A DNA stretch of 64,000 nt, taken from Malurus cyaneus samueli. Taxonomy: Eukaryota > Chordata > Aves > Passeriformes > Maluridae. A program made the translations under genes and the position numbers. The notes below the pieces were generated by a model. It saw nothing but the letters and a program-made list of their open reading frames with translations. It did no database searches and had not been told where the DNA came from. Shown piece after piece: positions 1 to 14,400 of the stretch; position 1 is the first letter of the stretch, and every line of letters begins with the position of its first letter. The stretch is taken from the NCBI GenBank assembly GCA_009741485.1, contig CM019218.1, positions 45,408,840 to 45,472,839 on the forward strand, read 5' to 3'.

Positions 1-3000
1 TGGGAAAAAGCCTCTCTGCATGCACAGACAGCAAAGGACAAAAGGAACAGGGCAACCTGTAAGATGAGACACTGCATTGCTTCACCAGCTAGAGAAGTTG
101 GGTTTGGGTTGACTCTGCTTCAAACTGGCCAAGAAAACAGAGCACAAGAGGACTGATGCTCTTCTGACTTTCATTGATGTGAATCAGGAACAACTGTGCA
201 AAGGAAAATAATTTCAGCACGGGTACACTGGTGTAACAAGGATTTAAAATATAAATTAAGGGTTAAAAGGGATATAAAAAGGGTTCAAGGACAAAAGAAG
301 AGGTGGAAGGCCTGGCAGTCAGCCCTTGCACTTCCTAACAGCCCTAACAATTTTGAGGGGCTGACCTAAAAAAACACAAAGTCCCAGTGGCAACTACTCA
401 CAACATAGAAGCTGAGCATTTCACTGTACAACCAAAGGATCATCAGCAGAGAAAGCTTGTGTTTAGCCAGAGAGATCAAAAAGATATTTTTAAAGTTGTT
501 TCTGTTTATGTGGTCCATAAATATTGAGACAAGATTCCTTTCTGGGCAGGCCATGGATCCAATTAATTTGTTTTTCAGTTTCATATTTGTGACTGTAAGT
601 TCAGAGGTGACTTAGGGTTGCAATGCACAGTGACCACAGCTGCTAAAAATAGATCATGGAAACCTAAAACACACAGAAGCTTTTAACCACCACATTCCCC
701 TATACCTCAGCTCTTTGAAGTCCCTGTACTTTGGCACATTCCTGTGTTTGGAGGCATAGAAGCCTGCAGTGGCTGTGAATTACCATGTCCAGAGCAACAT
801 GGGGAAGGAGACAAGATGAAGCATCTCCAAGGATCATCTCGAGCTGCTGGACACATGGCTGAACTCTGTTCTCTCCCATAGGGATGTGTGGGGAAATATT
901 TTCCCTCAGGAAAGCTAGGATTTCAGTCTTTTCAGTGTTGCATGGCATTGATTTCCACTGCAAACAGTTATTAAAATAGCAGCCTCTAAAGTCAAGAGGG
1001 AAAAGAACAAAAAGGATGTGACGGGAATCGGAATGATGTGATTTTGATCGATTTTTTTTCTTGCAAAGTCACAAGCCTAGAAATAAATCCTACAAAGCAA
1101 AGTAAAAAAGTCTCTCCTTTCTAAGAGCGGGGAAATAGCCATTTTTATCCCTAGAATTTTCTGGCCATCAGGTATAAAACAGCACAGGAGAAACTCTATT
1201 AACTCAGTGATTGTGGAAGTAACCTCACCTGGGTTCAACAGAGCCCAGGCCTCCGTTGTACAGAGTTTTCTCCACCTTTCTGGGTCTGGGGAGCTCCAGG
1301 TGGGGTCTGCAATGGGTGCCTGGGCAGAGGGCACTGCCCTGGGAGCAGCTCAGTGAGCAGCCAGGGACTATTCCAGCTGGGCTGGCCATGGCAGGGACAG
1401 TGTTTTCCTGACTCCCTCCTTGCTCCCCTCTGGATAACTGAGCTGAGGACATGTGTCAAAGGAGATACAGGAGAGGCCAAAGCAAGGCCAGTTAATGCCT
1501 GCCTCTTCAGGAGCTGCTTTTGAATACTGCAATAGAAGCAATTTCCTGATTGGTGGGTCTAGGAGACATTATCCCACACAGTGATGCAATTTATTCCACT
1601 CTGTTTGGCATGTTCTCTTTCTCAGACCAGGAAAAGGAGAAGCTTTCATACAAAAAGCATAAAGGGTTTGGATTTGGCAAGGAAAGATCTCAGAGCAACT
1701 GCTGACAGGTGGATGGAGGTCCCTTATACGTGGGGAAATGTAGCCCTGCCTAGAACTGATCCGTGCTGCATAATGTCCCCATCGTCCCAGACAGTCCCTC
1801 GTTCCCATCTGTGTGTCTCCAGTGACTGCCACCCAATCCATTACTGCTGTATCACTTCCTGCATGCAGGGGGATTTGCAGGAGACATGTTTGTAAGACCA
1901 CATTGTGTGATGTGTTTGTGCTCTGGATTAGTTTAATGGAACTGCAGTATATCCTGCAAGACAGTTTCCCAGCTGGTAAATCGTGTTTAAACAGTGAAAA
2001 ACAAATACGCTGTCTTGTTGCTCCAGTCTTTTTACATCTGGTTGCTTAGCATTGTTCCTGTCTTGTGTCCACTTTGCAGTGTTTCAGCACAATTGCCAAA
2101 CAAACTGGCTAAAAATCAATTTAACAGGGATCAGAGAAAAAAAAAAAAACACAACCAAACCCAGATGAGATATAACAGCCACTGATGGGATACACAGACA
2201 TATCAATTTGGCAGCCAGTCAAACTTCTTAGAGCCATCGGTTGTGCTCATTAAATGTCAGAGTTGTGAATTTGCCCTAGGCATTATCAGCAAATGCTTGA
2301 ACGTGGCCCAGCTTGGTTGTAAGTGGCTTTCTCCCCCAAATTTCAGGTAAAAAAGGTGAATGGGAAGAGATATCAATAGAAATTGCATACCCCAGTTTTA
2401 GCTCCAGAAACAAATTTCTCTGTCACAAAGCCAGGTTGTAAAGTTTTCCTTTTATACCAAATAAAAATAAATATTTTCCCCAAGTACTTACAGGTACTTC
2501 TCAAGCCGAGTCTCCCAAACAATACAGACTTGAATTTCAATGCCAGTAGAACCAGTGCCAATTTTTTTTTTTTGATAGTATTCATTTATACAATAAGACC
2601 TTACATCTTTTTCTCTACAAGCAAAAGTAATAGGTCTTCTCAATGGGTTCTGGTGGGTTTTTCGACATGGAAGATTCAAGAAGCAGCAAACTTTTTTTAA
2701 CACTCAAGTTTGGAAAGAAAGATGATGCTGTTACTGGGGTGTGTTTTCTTTAATATCACAGCAGCTCACAGCTGCCGGGAGGTCCCATAAAATTGAAGAC
2801 AATTAGAGCAAGGTAGAGAAAACTGAATTCTTCCAGAAACCAGCAAAGAAAGACCAACAGCTCCCTTGCCCTGAGCAGGAGAAGGCATTGCCAGAACCCA
2901 GAGAGCTCCCCAGCCCTGTGAGGATCCTCTGTTCTGCACATCAGAAGCTTTCTCTGGTTTAGATTCAAAAAATGTGAGAAGACCGAGTGGCTTGCTCTTT

Positions 3001-6000
3001 TGTGTGGCCTTTGGGAAAACTTTGGGACAAGCATTTACACGGAGCAGGCATCTTTTGACAGGATTTTGCACCCTTGCAAATGACAGGATTGAAGTCAAGT
3101 ATTGTTCAGGTAACTGCATAAATCAGGGAGGTCTCCCAATACAAACTGATTACCCAGTGTGGCCCAGGTTGTGAAACGCACACGTGGCCAAAGGTTTTGC
3201 CTCACTGAAGACCTTGCAATTTGACCTTTAATTCTGAAAGTGTTGACAGTATAAATATCACAATTTGTCTGCACTGCCCTCCTCAGCAAACCCATTGAAG
3301 AAAGGATCTGGGGCTGAGGAGCAGGCAGGGGCCATTCTGGCAATATCCGGGTGATTTCTCTGAGGGTCAGACCTCCTTATCCCACCACACAGGCAGATGA
3401 GGAGCTGCCCAGCTTTATACCTGGGGCCCCAAGCGCTCTGCAGATCCCTCCATAGGACAGCCTTTGCCTGAAATCTTCATGTACCTGAACATTTGGAAAA
3501 ATGTCCAAGCGTCACTCGTCCCCCTGTTTAAGGACGAGATATTGTTGCTTCTGGCGTGCAGTGTCACTCTTGCATTATGTAAGAGCCACCATCAGTGTTT
3601 GGATTAGTGCTGCTGCCTGTATCGTGTTTCCAAACATGCAAACAGCTCCAGGACCTTTGCTCCCCGCCGCAGGTGGCGTGGATCCGAACGGAGACGGGGA
3701 GAGAGGCAACTGCAGCCCGGCTGAGCCACACTGGGAGCTGCTTGGGAGCTGCTTTTCACACTGGAAGAGTGAAAAGCCTATGATGTCAGACACTGCCTGT
3801 GTCAGACCCAAAAGGGATTGGTTCCTTGTCTCCACTGCTCAAACACAGCAGCACCTTCAGGAGCACTTCAGTAGAAAGCAGCATTTATTTATTTCAGTGC
3901 TGAGTAGTATTTGCAATGGATATGAGCAACTGTTCCCTCGGTGTTACTTACCAGAAAGGAGTGTATGGATTCCCCACCTCTAGCATGTTAATTCTCAGGA
4001 AAGAGTTAAAAGTGTAACTGCAACTTCAAAATCTGCAGCTATTTGCACCTTGTTGTTGGGTCAGCAGTTTGCCTGATAAAGGAGTCCTGACCTCCTCATC
4101 TTCAGAGGAAAGTCCAAAGATCTTCAGAAGGTTTCAGGGTTGTTTACCAAAAAGCAGAAGTCCAGAAACCCATATAGGGATACAGGCCAAAATAGGGCCT
4201 GGGAATAGAGGCCAAAATAGATGATGTAACATGATGGAAGCTTCCAACTTCCAAGAGAGAGTACAAACCTTGACTCATAACTTTGCAAAGTCCCTCAGCT
4301 GTTTGAAACCCCCCCATCATCCCAAAGGATGTCTCCTTTGAGTGACATGAACTGGGTCTCACTGAATCTACAATTCACTGCCATAGTTACACTGCTTCCT
4401 GGAATCCCTTTGATGCTGAAGAGAATGACTTGTCTATTATCTTTACTTTTAAAACTTGGATTTCCTGAGTGGGGAAGTCCTCATGTTAAAAACAATCAGA
4501 GAAAATGCTTTAAAGAAGGAGGTGAATGTGCTCAGATTGTGAAGCAGCTGATCTAAAGGCAGCGAGACCCTTAGGGAACCCTGGGCCACAATAGTTGACA
4601 TTTCAGGCAGGAAATTGTGGTTTATTTAACTAACTGAACTGAAAACTGCCAGGGAATTTATACAAGTGAAACAGAATTAGTAAGAGCATTTAGCTGAGAC
4701 AGACACAAAGACTAAAATTCCTAGGGTTGTGGGAAAGAGAGATTTTTATATCTAGAAGTGGAAGTGGCCTCTGCTATTTGTTTCATCTAAGACAGATCAG
4801 GTGGGTGAAGGATGCCATCAGGGAGCTGCTGGTTATTGGTGTAGCCTGTTGCAGTGGCTGCTGCTTCTCCACAGTTTCCCTTCCAGCCACAGACCTGCCT
4901 TGAAGTTTCTAAGATAAAATAGCACAATCCTGCAACTAGGCTATTCTGCTCCTAAATATGCATGTGCTTTCAAATGCTTCAGTAAAAATAGGTTCGAATG
5001 CTTTTGTGAGTTAAAAAGGACATTTTTGATCAATAGTGGTGTTTCTTTTAAGAGGTCTTCTTCACAATATGCAGTAAACACTGTGATTTTTCACTTCCTG
5101 TGGCAGTGAATGATATCCAAGAGTTTGAGTTTCCTGGAGGATCTGGCTACAGACACCAAGGTGACAGGACAAAGGCCGTCTCAGTCAGACAACTTTAGTA
5201 ACAGCAACGGAAATTGAGAGAATGGCACAGCGTAAAAGCATTCATTATTCATCACTTGATACCCGGGGGAAGAAGTCTGTGAGCAGTTTTTGGGTTTCGC
5301 AAACCAAATCTGACTTTGCCAGGGCCTGGCAAAGATCCCAAAGGTGAAGTGCTTGATCAATGATCTCCTCTGTCTTTGATCAGCAGAGACATTCCCTATG
5401 GCCCAGGTGCCTGTTCCTCTCCCTTCTTTCTCATGCCCTACTGCAGGCCAAGGTGGCAGTGTCCAGGGTCTGGAACGCATTGTCCCAGCTGCACTTGAGC
5501 CCATGTGACAGTGAAAATGGCAGGTAGGCGTCCTTGTGCAAAGCAGTGACCTTAACCTCCTTCTCCAGCCCGCTGGGAGAGCAGAGTTCAATGAACAAGT
5601 CTGGCTGCACTGCTGAAAGCCGTGGCCTCGGGGGAACTAACTTGTTGTTAGGTTTGTTTCCAGCTGGATGGTTCCCAGTCAGCTTTATTGTGCAATTCTA
5701 CAAATCCTGATGCCAGCACAAATAAGCCAGCGATACAGCCTGAGCAGCGGTTTCTTCTCTCAGAACTGCGCTGGCTTAGGCCATCCACAGATGCTTGGGG
5801 GATGCCTGCTCCAAGAAAAGCTTGGCACAGCCATGTCAAATGATTTTTCAGTCTCCCGCAATTCTGCACAAATCCTAGCATGGACTTGCTCCTCCCTGTA
5901 CTCCTCCTCTGCTCAATTCCTGTGTGCTGCAGCTCTTTAAACATTCACGGGGCACTGTCTGGAGTAGAGCACTTCAAAGGCGAGAGAGCAACACCAAATC

Positions 6001-7680
6001 ATCTCCTGCTGAGCATCACCAAATCATCACAACCTTGGACAATCAATCAGCTGGTTTTGTGTTATTTAAGTTGCCCTAAAGGCTACATTTCAGAATCTGA
6101 AATGTATGGATTGGAAAAGCTGACAACAATTCGTTCTGCTCAAGCTGTTTAGAAGCACTGCACAGACCTTGCTTGAAAAGATGGCTTTCAAGGGAGGGAA
6201 TTTAACCAAATTCTACACGAGCTTGCTCCTCAGCTAAAGTGAACAAAAGGTCTTCAGAATATTTAGAGTCTGATTTAAGCTAACAAGTCAAGGAAAGACG
6301 TGTTAAGGCTAAAACACCTGCTTGATACTCTATTTGTAATCCATCCTGTCGTTAATGAGCCAGATTCTTGACTGCTATATATAGGCATAAATCCACTTAA
6401 GCCATGCAAGAATGTTGATTTATGCCTGCTACAAATCTGACCTTTCGTTCAGTATTTCCTGGTAAGTTCCAATCCTCTTTGCACTGTTCATTTATTGGAA
6501 TGGAATTGGATTTACCAAGGTATGCTCTGACAAAATGAGTTGCTTTTCCCTTAAATTTTTGTGCCAGGGATAAATGTTGGTCTAATTCAATGTAGAACTG
6601 TTAATAAGATAGGTTTATTGAAGGAAGGTCAGAAATTATAGTATCATTCATTACAATGCCACATGTTTTTATTTCAACAAATGAGTGCAATATGCTTCAC
6701 AAATTACAATATCCTTCTAGGCAATCTGAGCTAAATCTGCAGAATGGAGATCAAATAAGTTTAGCTAACAAGAAATTGCATAAAAGCTTAAATATATGAA
6801 GCCAAATGATTTGCTGAAGGTGTTTTGGAGTGAAAATACCCTTACATTTGCTTAACTGAACCTATATTGCTCCAAATGACCTTATGTTCTTCATTTCTAA
6901 GTCCACAATTCCTGCACTGAGACTCAGCACACGGCACAAAGCCAGACTCACCAGGAGAAGACAATCAGGAATCTATTTTATTGGTTTAAATACAACGCTC
7001 TCAATCTCTGACTATGCTAACTGCATGGTAAATACAGCTCGGGTCTGCAGAGAACCTTGCTGAGAAAATTGTGTGTGAGATTACGCTGCTGTGAAGTGCT
7101 CGATATGGGGGCTATGCTCAAAACACAGAGCTCATGTAGGAGGCAGCAGCCTGCTTGCTAAAATCTGCTCCACACAGGTAGCATCTTGCACTGCTGCTCT
7201 CAGCCTGCACAGCTTTTGATGACCTTCCTGATGGCCACTGAAGCAGTTTGCATTGAATTATTTAAAACCTGACCTAATCAAATCCACCATAGGGATTTGA
7301 CAGAAACATTAAGCTTGGTATCAGTGGGTTGTGAATGGCAGTGTAAAAGTGTGAAATCATCAGGAAACTATATGGAGGGGCAAAGGAATGGCATGTGGAG
7401 CTTCTGAAGGCACTGAGAACTGGAAAACCAAGGGCTGTCTCCTGGGGGAATCACAGGCCTGCATTTGGAGGCAGTTTTTCTCCAGCCCTGATTCCTAGAT
7501 CCATACTGGAGCTAGCACGTGTCCAGCCATGCCTGCCAGGTGGACCCTGGACTTATGCTGCAGCTTTGTCCTCAGCCCCATCTCCTGGGGCTGAGGTGGG
7601 ATGGTGCTGCAGCCTTGTTTCAAGCCTTGTTTCTGGTCACCTTGTTCTCCTGCTACTCCTGAATGGCCCTTGGACCCGAA

Positions 7681-7810
7681 TCATTGACCTTGTGTGGTTT
7701 GGGACTGTTGATGGACCCTGTTATCAGTGTCCAGGTCTGTGTGATTCATTAACTTTGTCTGGTTTGGGACTGTTGATGGACCCTGTTATCAGTATCCAGC
7801 CCTGTGTGCT
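7681..7810. repeat. Two-copy tandem duplication, 65-bp unit
   Basis: Two adjacent copies of a 65-bp unit share the core TTTGGGACTGTTGATGGACC followed by CTGTTATCAGT. The core starts near 7698 and again near 7763. The copies differ at several positions, so the duplication is not brand new. The surrounding 7395-7883 segment is GC-richer than its neighbours and may be part of an interspersed repeat that I cannot name. Confidence 0.75.
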
Positions 7811-9758
7811 GCACCCAGCTGCTGAAGGCACTGCCTGTGCTGGCACTCCATGGCCACAACCATCTCCATCCTCATACACGTGAAAGAATGAGTGAAAACA
7901 GTTTGGGGGAGAAAGTAGATGTGAAATCAGATTAAAATAAAATTAACTTTCCCTTCTATCTGGTTTTGCATTGAGCTTTGCTGCATTAGCCAAACATAAG
8001 CAAAGAAAACACTCAGGATAACACTGATCTGTCTGCCAGAGAGGTGCAGGGGGGTTTGTGCCCTTGATTCTGCCCTTATAATATGCAAAAGAGATTGGAT
8101 TTGTCAGTCTTGGAGGATGGAGGGTATTTGATGATCAGGACATTAGTTTCTTCAAGGCAGGGAGAGGATGGGATGAAGAGGTACAATGGGAGGAGGAGTA
8201 TGCTTACAAGAAATATCTCATTTTAGGTTGCTTTCGCTTGGCAGCTTTGCTTGTTATTTTTATTTACATGGATAATCTATTAGAGATTTATAAAAACGGC
8301 TAGGACCCTAACTTTCAGAAATGCCATAGTCCTTCCCTAAAAATAAAGTAGATCTTTGAATCAGGCTCTCAATTGGGAAATAAATGCAAATAATTCTCTG
8401 TGCATTTGAAAAGAAGATATTTTGGCTTCCGAGCAATATGAGAAAATGTACAATCCATTTGATCTGCTTCAGATGCCACAACCATCTGCAACCGCATGTG
8501 GCAAACACACATTTCTCAGCTTTGCAGGCATGTATGATTATGAAGAGCTTCGAACAAAACAGATAAACCTTTGGGATGCTCTTTTTGTTGTTTACTTATC
8601 TCTCAGCAGCGTTCTGTGGGAAGCTCTCCTGGAAGGCTGCGGGGGAGAGCTCTGCTGAGCCTTTCAGCGCCGTTCGGAAGTGCCTGAGAAGCAGCCAATG
8701 TGAACAAGCACGGCTGGCACCAGAAGAGGGTCACAGATGCTGCTCTGAACACGCCATTGTGAGACATCCCCGCGCAGTGTGGGCTCCAGCTGCCGCTGTA
8801 GCAAGGACGCGACCGCCACCTGCTGTCCCCAACCCAGCCAGGGAGAGCCGAGAAGGGGCAGAAACCCACCCGCCCCTGCCCATCGGTGGCTCCCATGGGA
8901 TGGAGCCTTCATTTCCCAACAGAAACTGCGTCACACCTAGCCTTATTTTCAGTTCTTTTCTCTGATTTATCCCCTTGTTCCCCAGCCGAAGGAGCCAACT
9001 CCTATCTCCGGTTATATGAGCCGGCGTGTGATGATCAGACAGTGACACCGCACGACATCGTTCTGGGAATGCTGCCTGCCATGTGAGCTGGGGACAGAGA
9101 GGGACACCTTGCCAAAGCAGCTGTGCAGCCATCCTATGTGCATGTCTGTGTGTCCGTGTGGCACTCACAGCTGCCCAGGAGCGCTCATTGGGGCTTTCCA
9201 TGCGCTTCTAACACCCATTTCTCAGAGGTTACATTCCACTGGGTCTCTTAGCTGCGAGCTCGGGTGAAATGCAGACAGGGGGATTGGTTGGGTCAGTGCC
9301 AGCACTGGATAATGGACCTGCTGGAAAAGGATTCTGAACTGAGGCAGTTGTCTCTCAGTCCGTGTTTTCTCATCTGGGATGCTCTTACCAATGTCTCATG
9401 TTTCTCCAGTGACTTAAAATCAGCCTAATCCTGTCATACGCTGCTCTGCAGTCTGTTTTACATGTGTTGTTTGCTTTCCTATTAACTCTAGAATAACTGG
9501 GCACTTGGTTGCTGTTCAATGTTTAAATGCTGTTTTTTCCACAATTATTGCAATGGTTTTTTGTTTTGTTTTGTTTTTCTTTGCCTTCTTTTTAGCAGCT
9601 TTGGGAAAGAGGTTTTTCTCATAAAACACTATGACTACATATTACAGGGGGATTACTTTTGTCTATTTCCCATACACTTATCCTTTGGGATTTTTGACAC
9701 ATTTAGCAACAGGAACTTTGAAGATACTTTTGTTAACTAGTGAATAAACAACTAATTG

Positions 9759-9855
9759 GTTTGGGTTTTGTTTTTGGTTTTTTTTTGGTTTTTTTTTGTA
9801 TTTTGTTCGGGTTTTTTTTGTTTGGTTGGTTGGTTTTTTTGGTTTTTTTTTTTTC
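9759..9855. repeat. T/G-rich low-complexity tract
   Basis: The + strand is almost only T and G, in runs of GGTTTT and longer T stretches. It is a simple-sequence tract with no coding content. Translations across it give F/G/W-rich artefacts. Confidence 0.85.
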
Positions 9856-11009
9856 CTATTTTGATCTTCTTTCTTCCCTGGTTCGGAGAATACTTCACAA
9901 ATACAGCTATTCCACCAGCTAATGTTATTCTGCCAGATCTATCTTTTGTCCGTGTTTATCATTAAGATGCCAGTATTATCATCAGTAGAGTCCTGATTTG
10001 ATGGGTGGTCCACGGGGCCTGTTTCTTCACCCTCATAGCACAGTTTATCCACTGACCTTGGGGTACGCTGAGTGTTCACAGGCAGTCCCAGTGTGACACA
10101 GGCAGCTGCTTGGTGGGATGCAACTGTGTTTGTTTGCACTTATCCCTGGACTGAAAAGTTTCATTGCCTTTGTTTAAAGCATGAAGCTGAAAAATGCCCT
10201 AAAAGAATCCAAGACAGCTACCTGAAATCACTTTTAATAACTAGGGAAGTGTTTTTCTTGACAGTTTGTTTCTGTCCCCAGTGCACAGCAATGTAAAATG
10301 GTATTTTGTGATTGCTCTGGATTTGAAATAAATATATTTTAGATGACAACAACTTTCGATCACATACAGAGGAATTCAAGTTCTCTCTTGCTTGCATTCC
10401 TGTGTTAGGAAGCTGTACCTGTTTTGTGACTTGCTGAGTCATTAAACAATGAGGTGCTGGAGCTAAACCTCTCCCTCCACTGACACACTTAAGTACCTAG
10501 AAAAGAAATAAGTGTCACAGAGATTACTTTGCCTAGAATAAATTATGTCAAGCAGGCTCATTCCCAGCTCTTGGTTTTAGAAAAGCTCCTAACACTGTCT
10601 CACATCGCCACCCATCTCACAAGCAAGTCCAGAAAAACACAAATGAATGAGTACAGAACCGGCTGTAAACTGGACTGGAATATTTAACAGGAATATGTTG
10701 TTAACTTGGTTGGACACAGCAAGCAGAATTCCTGTAGTAGGAGTATCACCAATCTGATATTTTCATCAAATAATGCAGATGGCGGAACAGACAACTTTCC
10801 TCCCAGCCTCACTGGCTGGGAGGGACAGGAAATGTTAGAGGATAGGGCTAGAATCTCAACACACCAGACAAGTTTCATTATGGGGAAAGGAAGTAATTCA
10901 AAGGACTTGCTTTCACTCTGTGCAGAATTACCAACACCACAAATGCAGGTTGTAGAATTTCTGGTCTGATATCATCACTGTATAAACTGCCTTGGTGGTT
11001 AGCACGGAT

Positions 11010-11485
11010 CCCAACCAAACAGGAATCAGCCATGCCACTTACTAAAAGGGCAAATGGCACTGAGAGCTACATAAAAAGGAATATTGTTTGCCAGACATAT
11101 GAAGCCATTCTTCTGTCATGCTTGGGGCTAGCAAACCTTCAATTGGAGTATTGTATTCTGCTTGGGGTAGAAGAGAGAATTAGAGGTTTTATGAGGAAGC
11201 ATTGGAGGAATCCCAGAGAAAGGGGAGACCTAGTAGGAGGGCCCTAAATATGTGCACTGTATGTCTAAGGGAGAGGACAATAAAGTCTCCTCACCAGCTG
11301 AAAAGGCTCAGTGGGCAACAGAGACCTGGGTTAGATGTTAGAAACAACTTTTTTAATGTGCAAATGAAAAAAAGTGAGAGAATAATATACGGAATGACAG
11401 CCTTGGTTTCTGAGTTTTGAAATGCAGATTGAACAAAGGTCTGTCTGAAGTTCCCTAATGGAATTGATCCTGCTTTTTGGGTGGG
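11010..11485 (+). mobile_element. Old, diverged CR1-type LINE fragment
   Basis: The order of diagnostic phrases matches the 3' half of CR1-type LINEs in + orientation: a segment around 11085-11155 reading like 'CCAGACATATGAAGCCATTC' and 'TTGGAGTATTGTATTCTGC', then 'TTAGATGTTAGAAACAACTT' near 11333, then a 'GAACAAAGGTCTGTCTGAAG' stretch near 11431. Many substitutions and small gaps separate it from younger CR1 copies in the window, so it is an ancient relic without coding capacity. Boundaries are approximate. Confidence 0.65.
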
Positions 11486-14400
11486 AGGAAGAAGGTCATT
11501 TCCGTCCCTGTTTTTCTGATATTCCTGTTTGGAGCCAAAGGCCATAATTTAGGCATACAAGTTAGAGTTCTAAATTATACATTGTCAATACCAACTAATT
11601 ATCATCCCCAAGACCCTTCCTTTCCATTTCTGTTTCTTGCCATTTCTGTTTAATATATCATAAGGAAAAAAGTCTTCGTGGTTAATAATTCAAATTGGAA
11701 GTAGCTGTAAAGTAGGCTGGCACCACGCTATACAAACTTGATTGTTCAAATTCATGTTTTCCAAGTCCTAAACTTCTTTAGAGCACATATGGCAGCTCTA
11801 CTAATGTCTAAACAGCTGATGATATGGAGACCTGCCTGCTGGACATCAGGATGATTCAGCTTAGTTATAAAGGCCATATTGGAACACCCATTTAACTCTC
11901 CTGCAGAAAGGATGATGGATGAAAAGGGGAAGGGGGAACTCACACAAATATTACTCATTCACTCATTCAGAAAATGCTAAAACTCAGGCTCTGAACAGCC
12001 TTTGATATTTGACCTCTGCAGATGGCCTGTAATTAAGACTCTAATCCTTTAAACACTTTAATACACTTCACTTCAAGTTAATAGGATTAGTCACATGCCT
12101 GAAGTGTGCATGGCTGGGGCTGAGCTATTGTTGAGCACAGCTGATTAAAAACACGCAGACACTTTCTGGTGGAATACTGTCTCATGCTGTCTAAGTCTTT
12201 TCTAAACAATTCTAGTCCCAAGTAATATCCTAAAGTGAAGGTGTTTAACAAAAATGAAACTTAGCCAAGCTCTTACTTAAAAATGTACACACAAAAAGAA
12301 TAAATCTGTCTGAACTTTTTTTGCAGCAGAATTATAGGTTTGAGAGGCAAGATGGGAGATTTGAGAAGTGTTGTATAGGTTTTCTGGAAGACGAAGGTTT
12401 AAATTCTCAGTTTTTTACACTTCTTTCAAGGCTAGGGTGATGTTAAATATGCACAAAATCAGACAGATCAGAGAGTTCCAGAACAAGGAAATAAACATTT
12501 TCTATCCTGGTTTGTACTTTATAGAAACATCAGTTTGGCTTAAAAGCACAAAGTTGTTTCCTCTTTTGTTGCTGACAGAGTAGCTGGACTCGGCAGTCCT
12601 GGCAAGCCGAGTCTGGATCATCACATTGTAAACATATGCAGAGATTGTGAAGAGTGAACACACTTTGGGAAGCAATTTAAGACACAGGGAGGACAGAGGT
12701 TCAGGCACACACAGCACGGAGGTTCCCATTTGCTGTCGCATGTCTGCCAGGAGAAGGGGCTGGGCCATATGAAGGCACTGTGCTGACGTGTAACTGCTGT
12801 TAGATCTGGGTTTAAATGCCACGGGGGCAGCCTGGGAATCCCAGCACTGCTCAGCATCGCTTGCTGCTGCCCCATAAAATGCCCACATTTACACGGTGCT
12901 CTTATTTCTCCCACTAGAGAAACACAGATGTAAATCCCCTCTGCTGGGGGACATGTGATGTCACCACATTGTCATTTACAGGGAAAGGTAATAACTGTGG
13001 TTAAGGGTTTCCAAAGGGTGACATGTGACAGCTGCAATGCCATTCCCTGGGCTGGTTGTAACTCCTCTTTTAGATGCAGGGAGAGATTTTCGCCACTCAT
13101 CTTGAGGATTGCAGTCAGCAGAACGAAGGCTGCATTTAGCCAAGAGTTCCTGCCAACTCTAAGGTAGACCAAATCGAGCAGGCACAAAAGTCAAAGAGCA
13201 GCAATCATCGCTCTGTCAGTGCTGTTGTCATACAGGAACCTGAGTCATACTAAAAGCCTCTCAAGGAAGGGTGCAGTGGAGATACCAGAAATTCAAGCCC
13301 AAGCAGGGAAATTCTGATGAAAGCATCACAGCAGTGATGAGGTAGCAGATAAGACTGCCAGAAAATGGCATCAGAACCTTACAGACAGTAGCGCAGAGGA
13401 AAACACAATGCCAAAAGTGAGAAGAAAACTGATGAACCACTAACTGCCTGTGAAGAGAGACTGATTAGGAAGTCTTAAAGTTAAGAAAGTCACTATGCAA
13501 AGAGGGCAGAAACCAGAAGTCTTGAGTCAGAAGTAAAAAGTCGGTGAATGGAGAGGAGAATAAAAAAGTGGGAAAGAGAGAAGGATTAAGTTTAAGAAGG
13601 ATAAATGGTCAAATCAGGAGTGTCCCAAGAAAATGCAGTGGGTGATCAGAAGGACTGTCTACCCTGCACAGAGTGATGCCATGCAGAGATACCAGAGCAT
13701 GCATTACAGGAACAACCTGCATCTCCTGTAGTCCAAGAACTACAAAGGCCCTGCAAGTTAAGTGGTGCAGTGCCTGGCTCATATAATGTGTCCTGCTCCT
13801 TCCCTCAGCTAAGGCCTCACTGGGCATCTTTACAGCAGGCTGCAATGTGGCTTACAGCTATGCCCAGAAGGGAATATCAGATATGACCAAAAAAAATGAG
13901 GACACTGAAGAGGCAAACTGGAAAAGGCAAGAAGGAACTGGAGGAACTGAAAGTGAAGTACCAGCAATGTTAAAGAATTTATGCTGAAGGAAGATGAAAA
14001 AAAGGTAAAAAGCTTCCTTTCAGTGCCCAGGTTTCTATGAGAAGCAATGTGGAGCAGAGGAATTTTTGTCAGATGGATCTCAGATAACAAATCCAGGAAA
14101 CGAGCTCATAACTAATGCAAGGGAAGAGTCTTCCATCAGCTGGTGTTCTTGCACAATTTTCTGAGTTGTCAGACTTAGAAAAATACAGAGCATTTTGTCT
14201 GGCCTCTCTGATGGTCAGCATTGCTCCTGGAAGTCCTGTGTATCAGGCAGTGTTCCTGCAGCTAGGAGCGCACTCCTGATATAACTGATATAACTATAGC
14301 ACCAATTCTGAAGCTTCGGTAAGCCAAGAAAGACTGCTGAGGAAATTTAATCCATATTCCTCTTTTGTCACAGGATTTCTTCCTGGCCGACGTCCACCCC

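Noticed and set aside
3501..3983. 160-codon + strand open frame
   Set aside because: It has no recognisable motif, Cys/Trp/Ser composition typical of random frames, and overlapping frames on the other strand.
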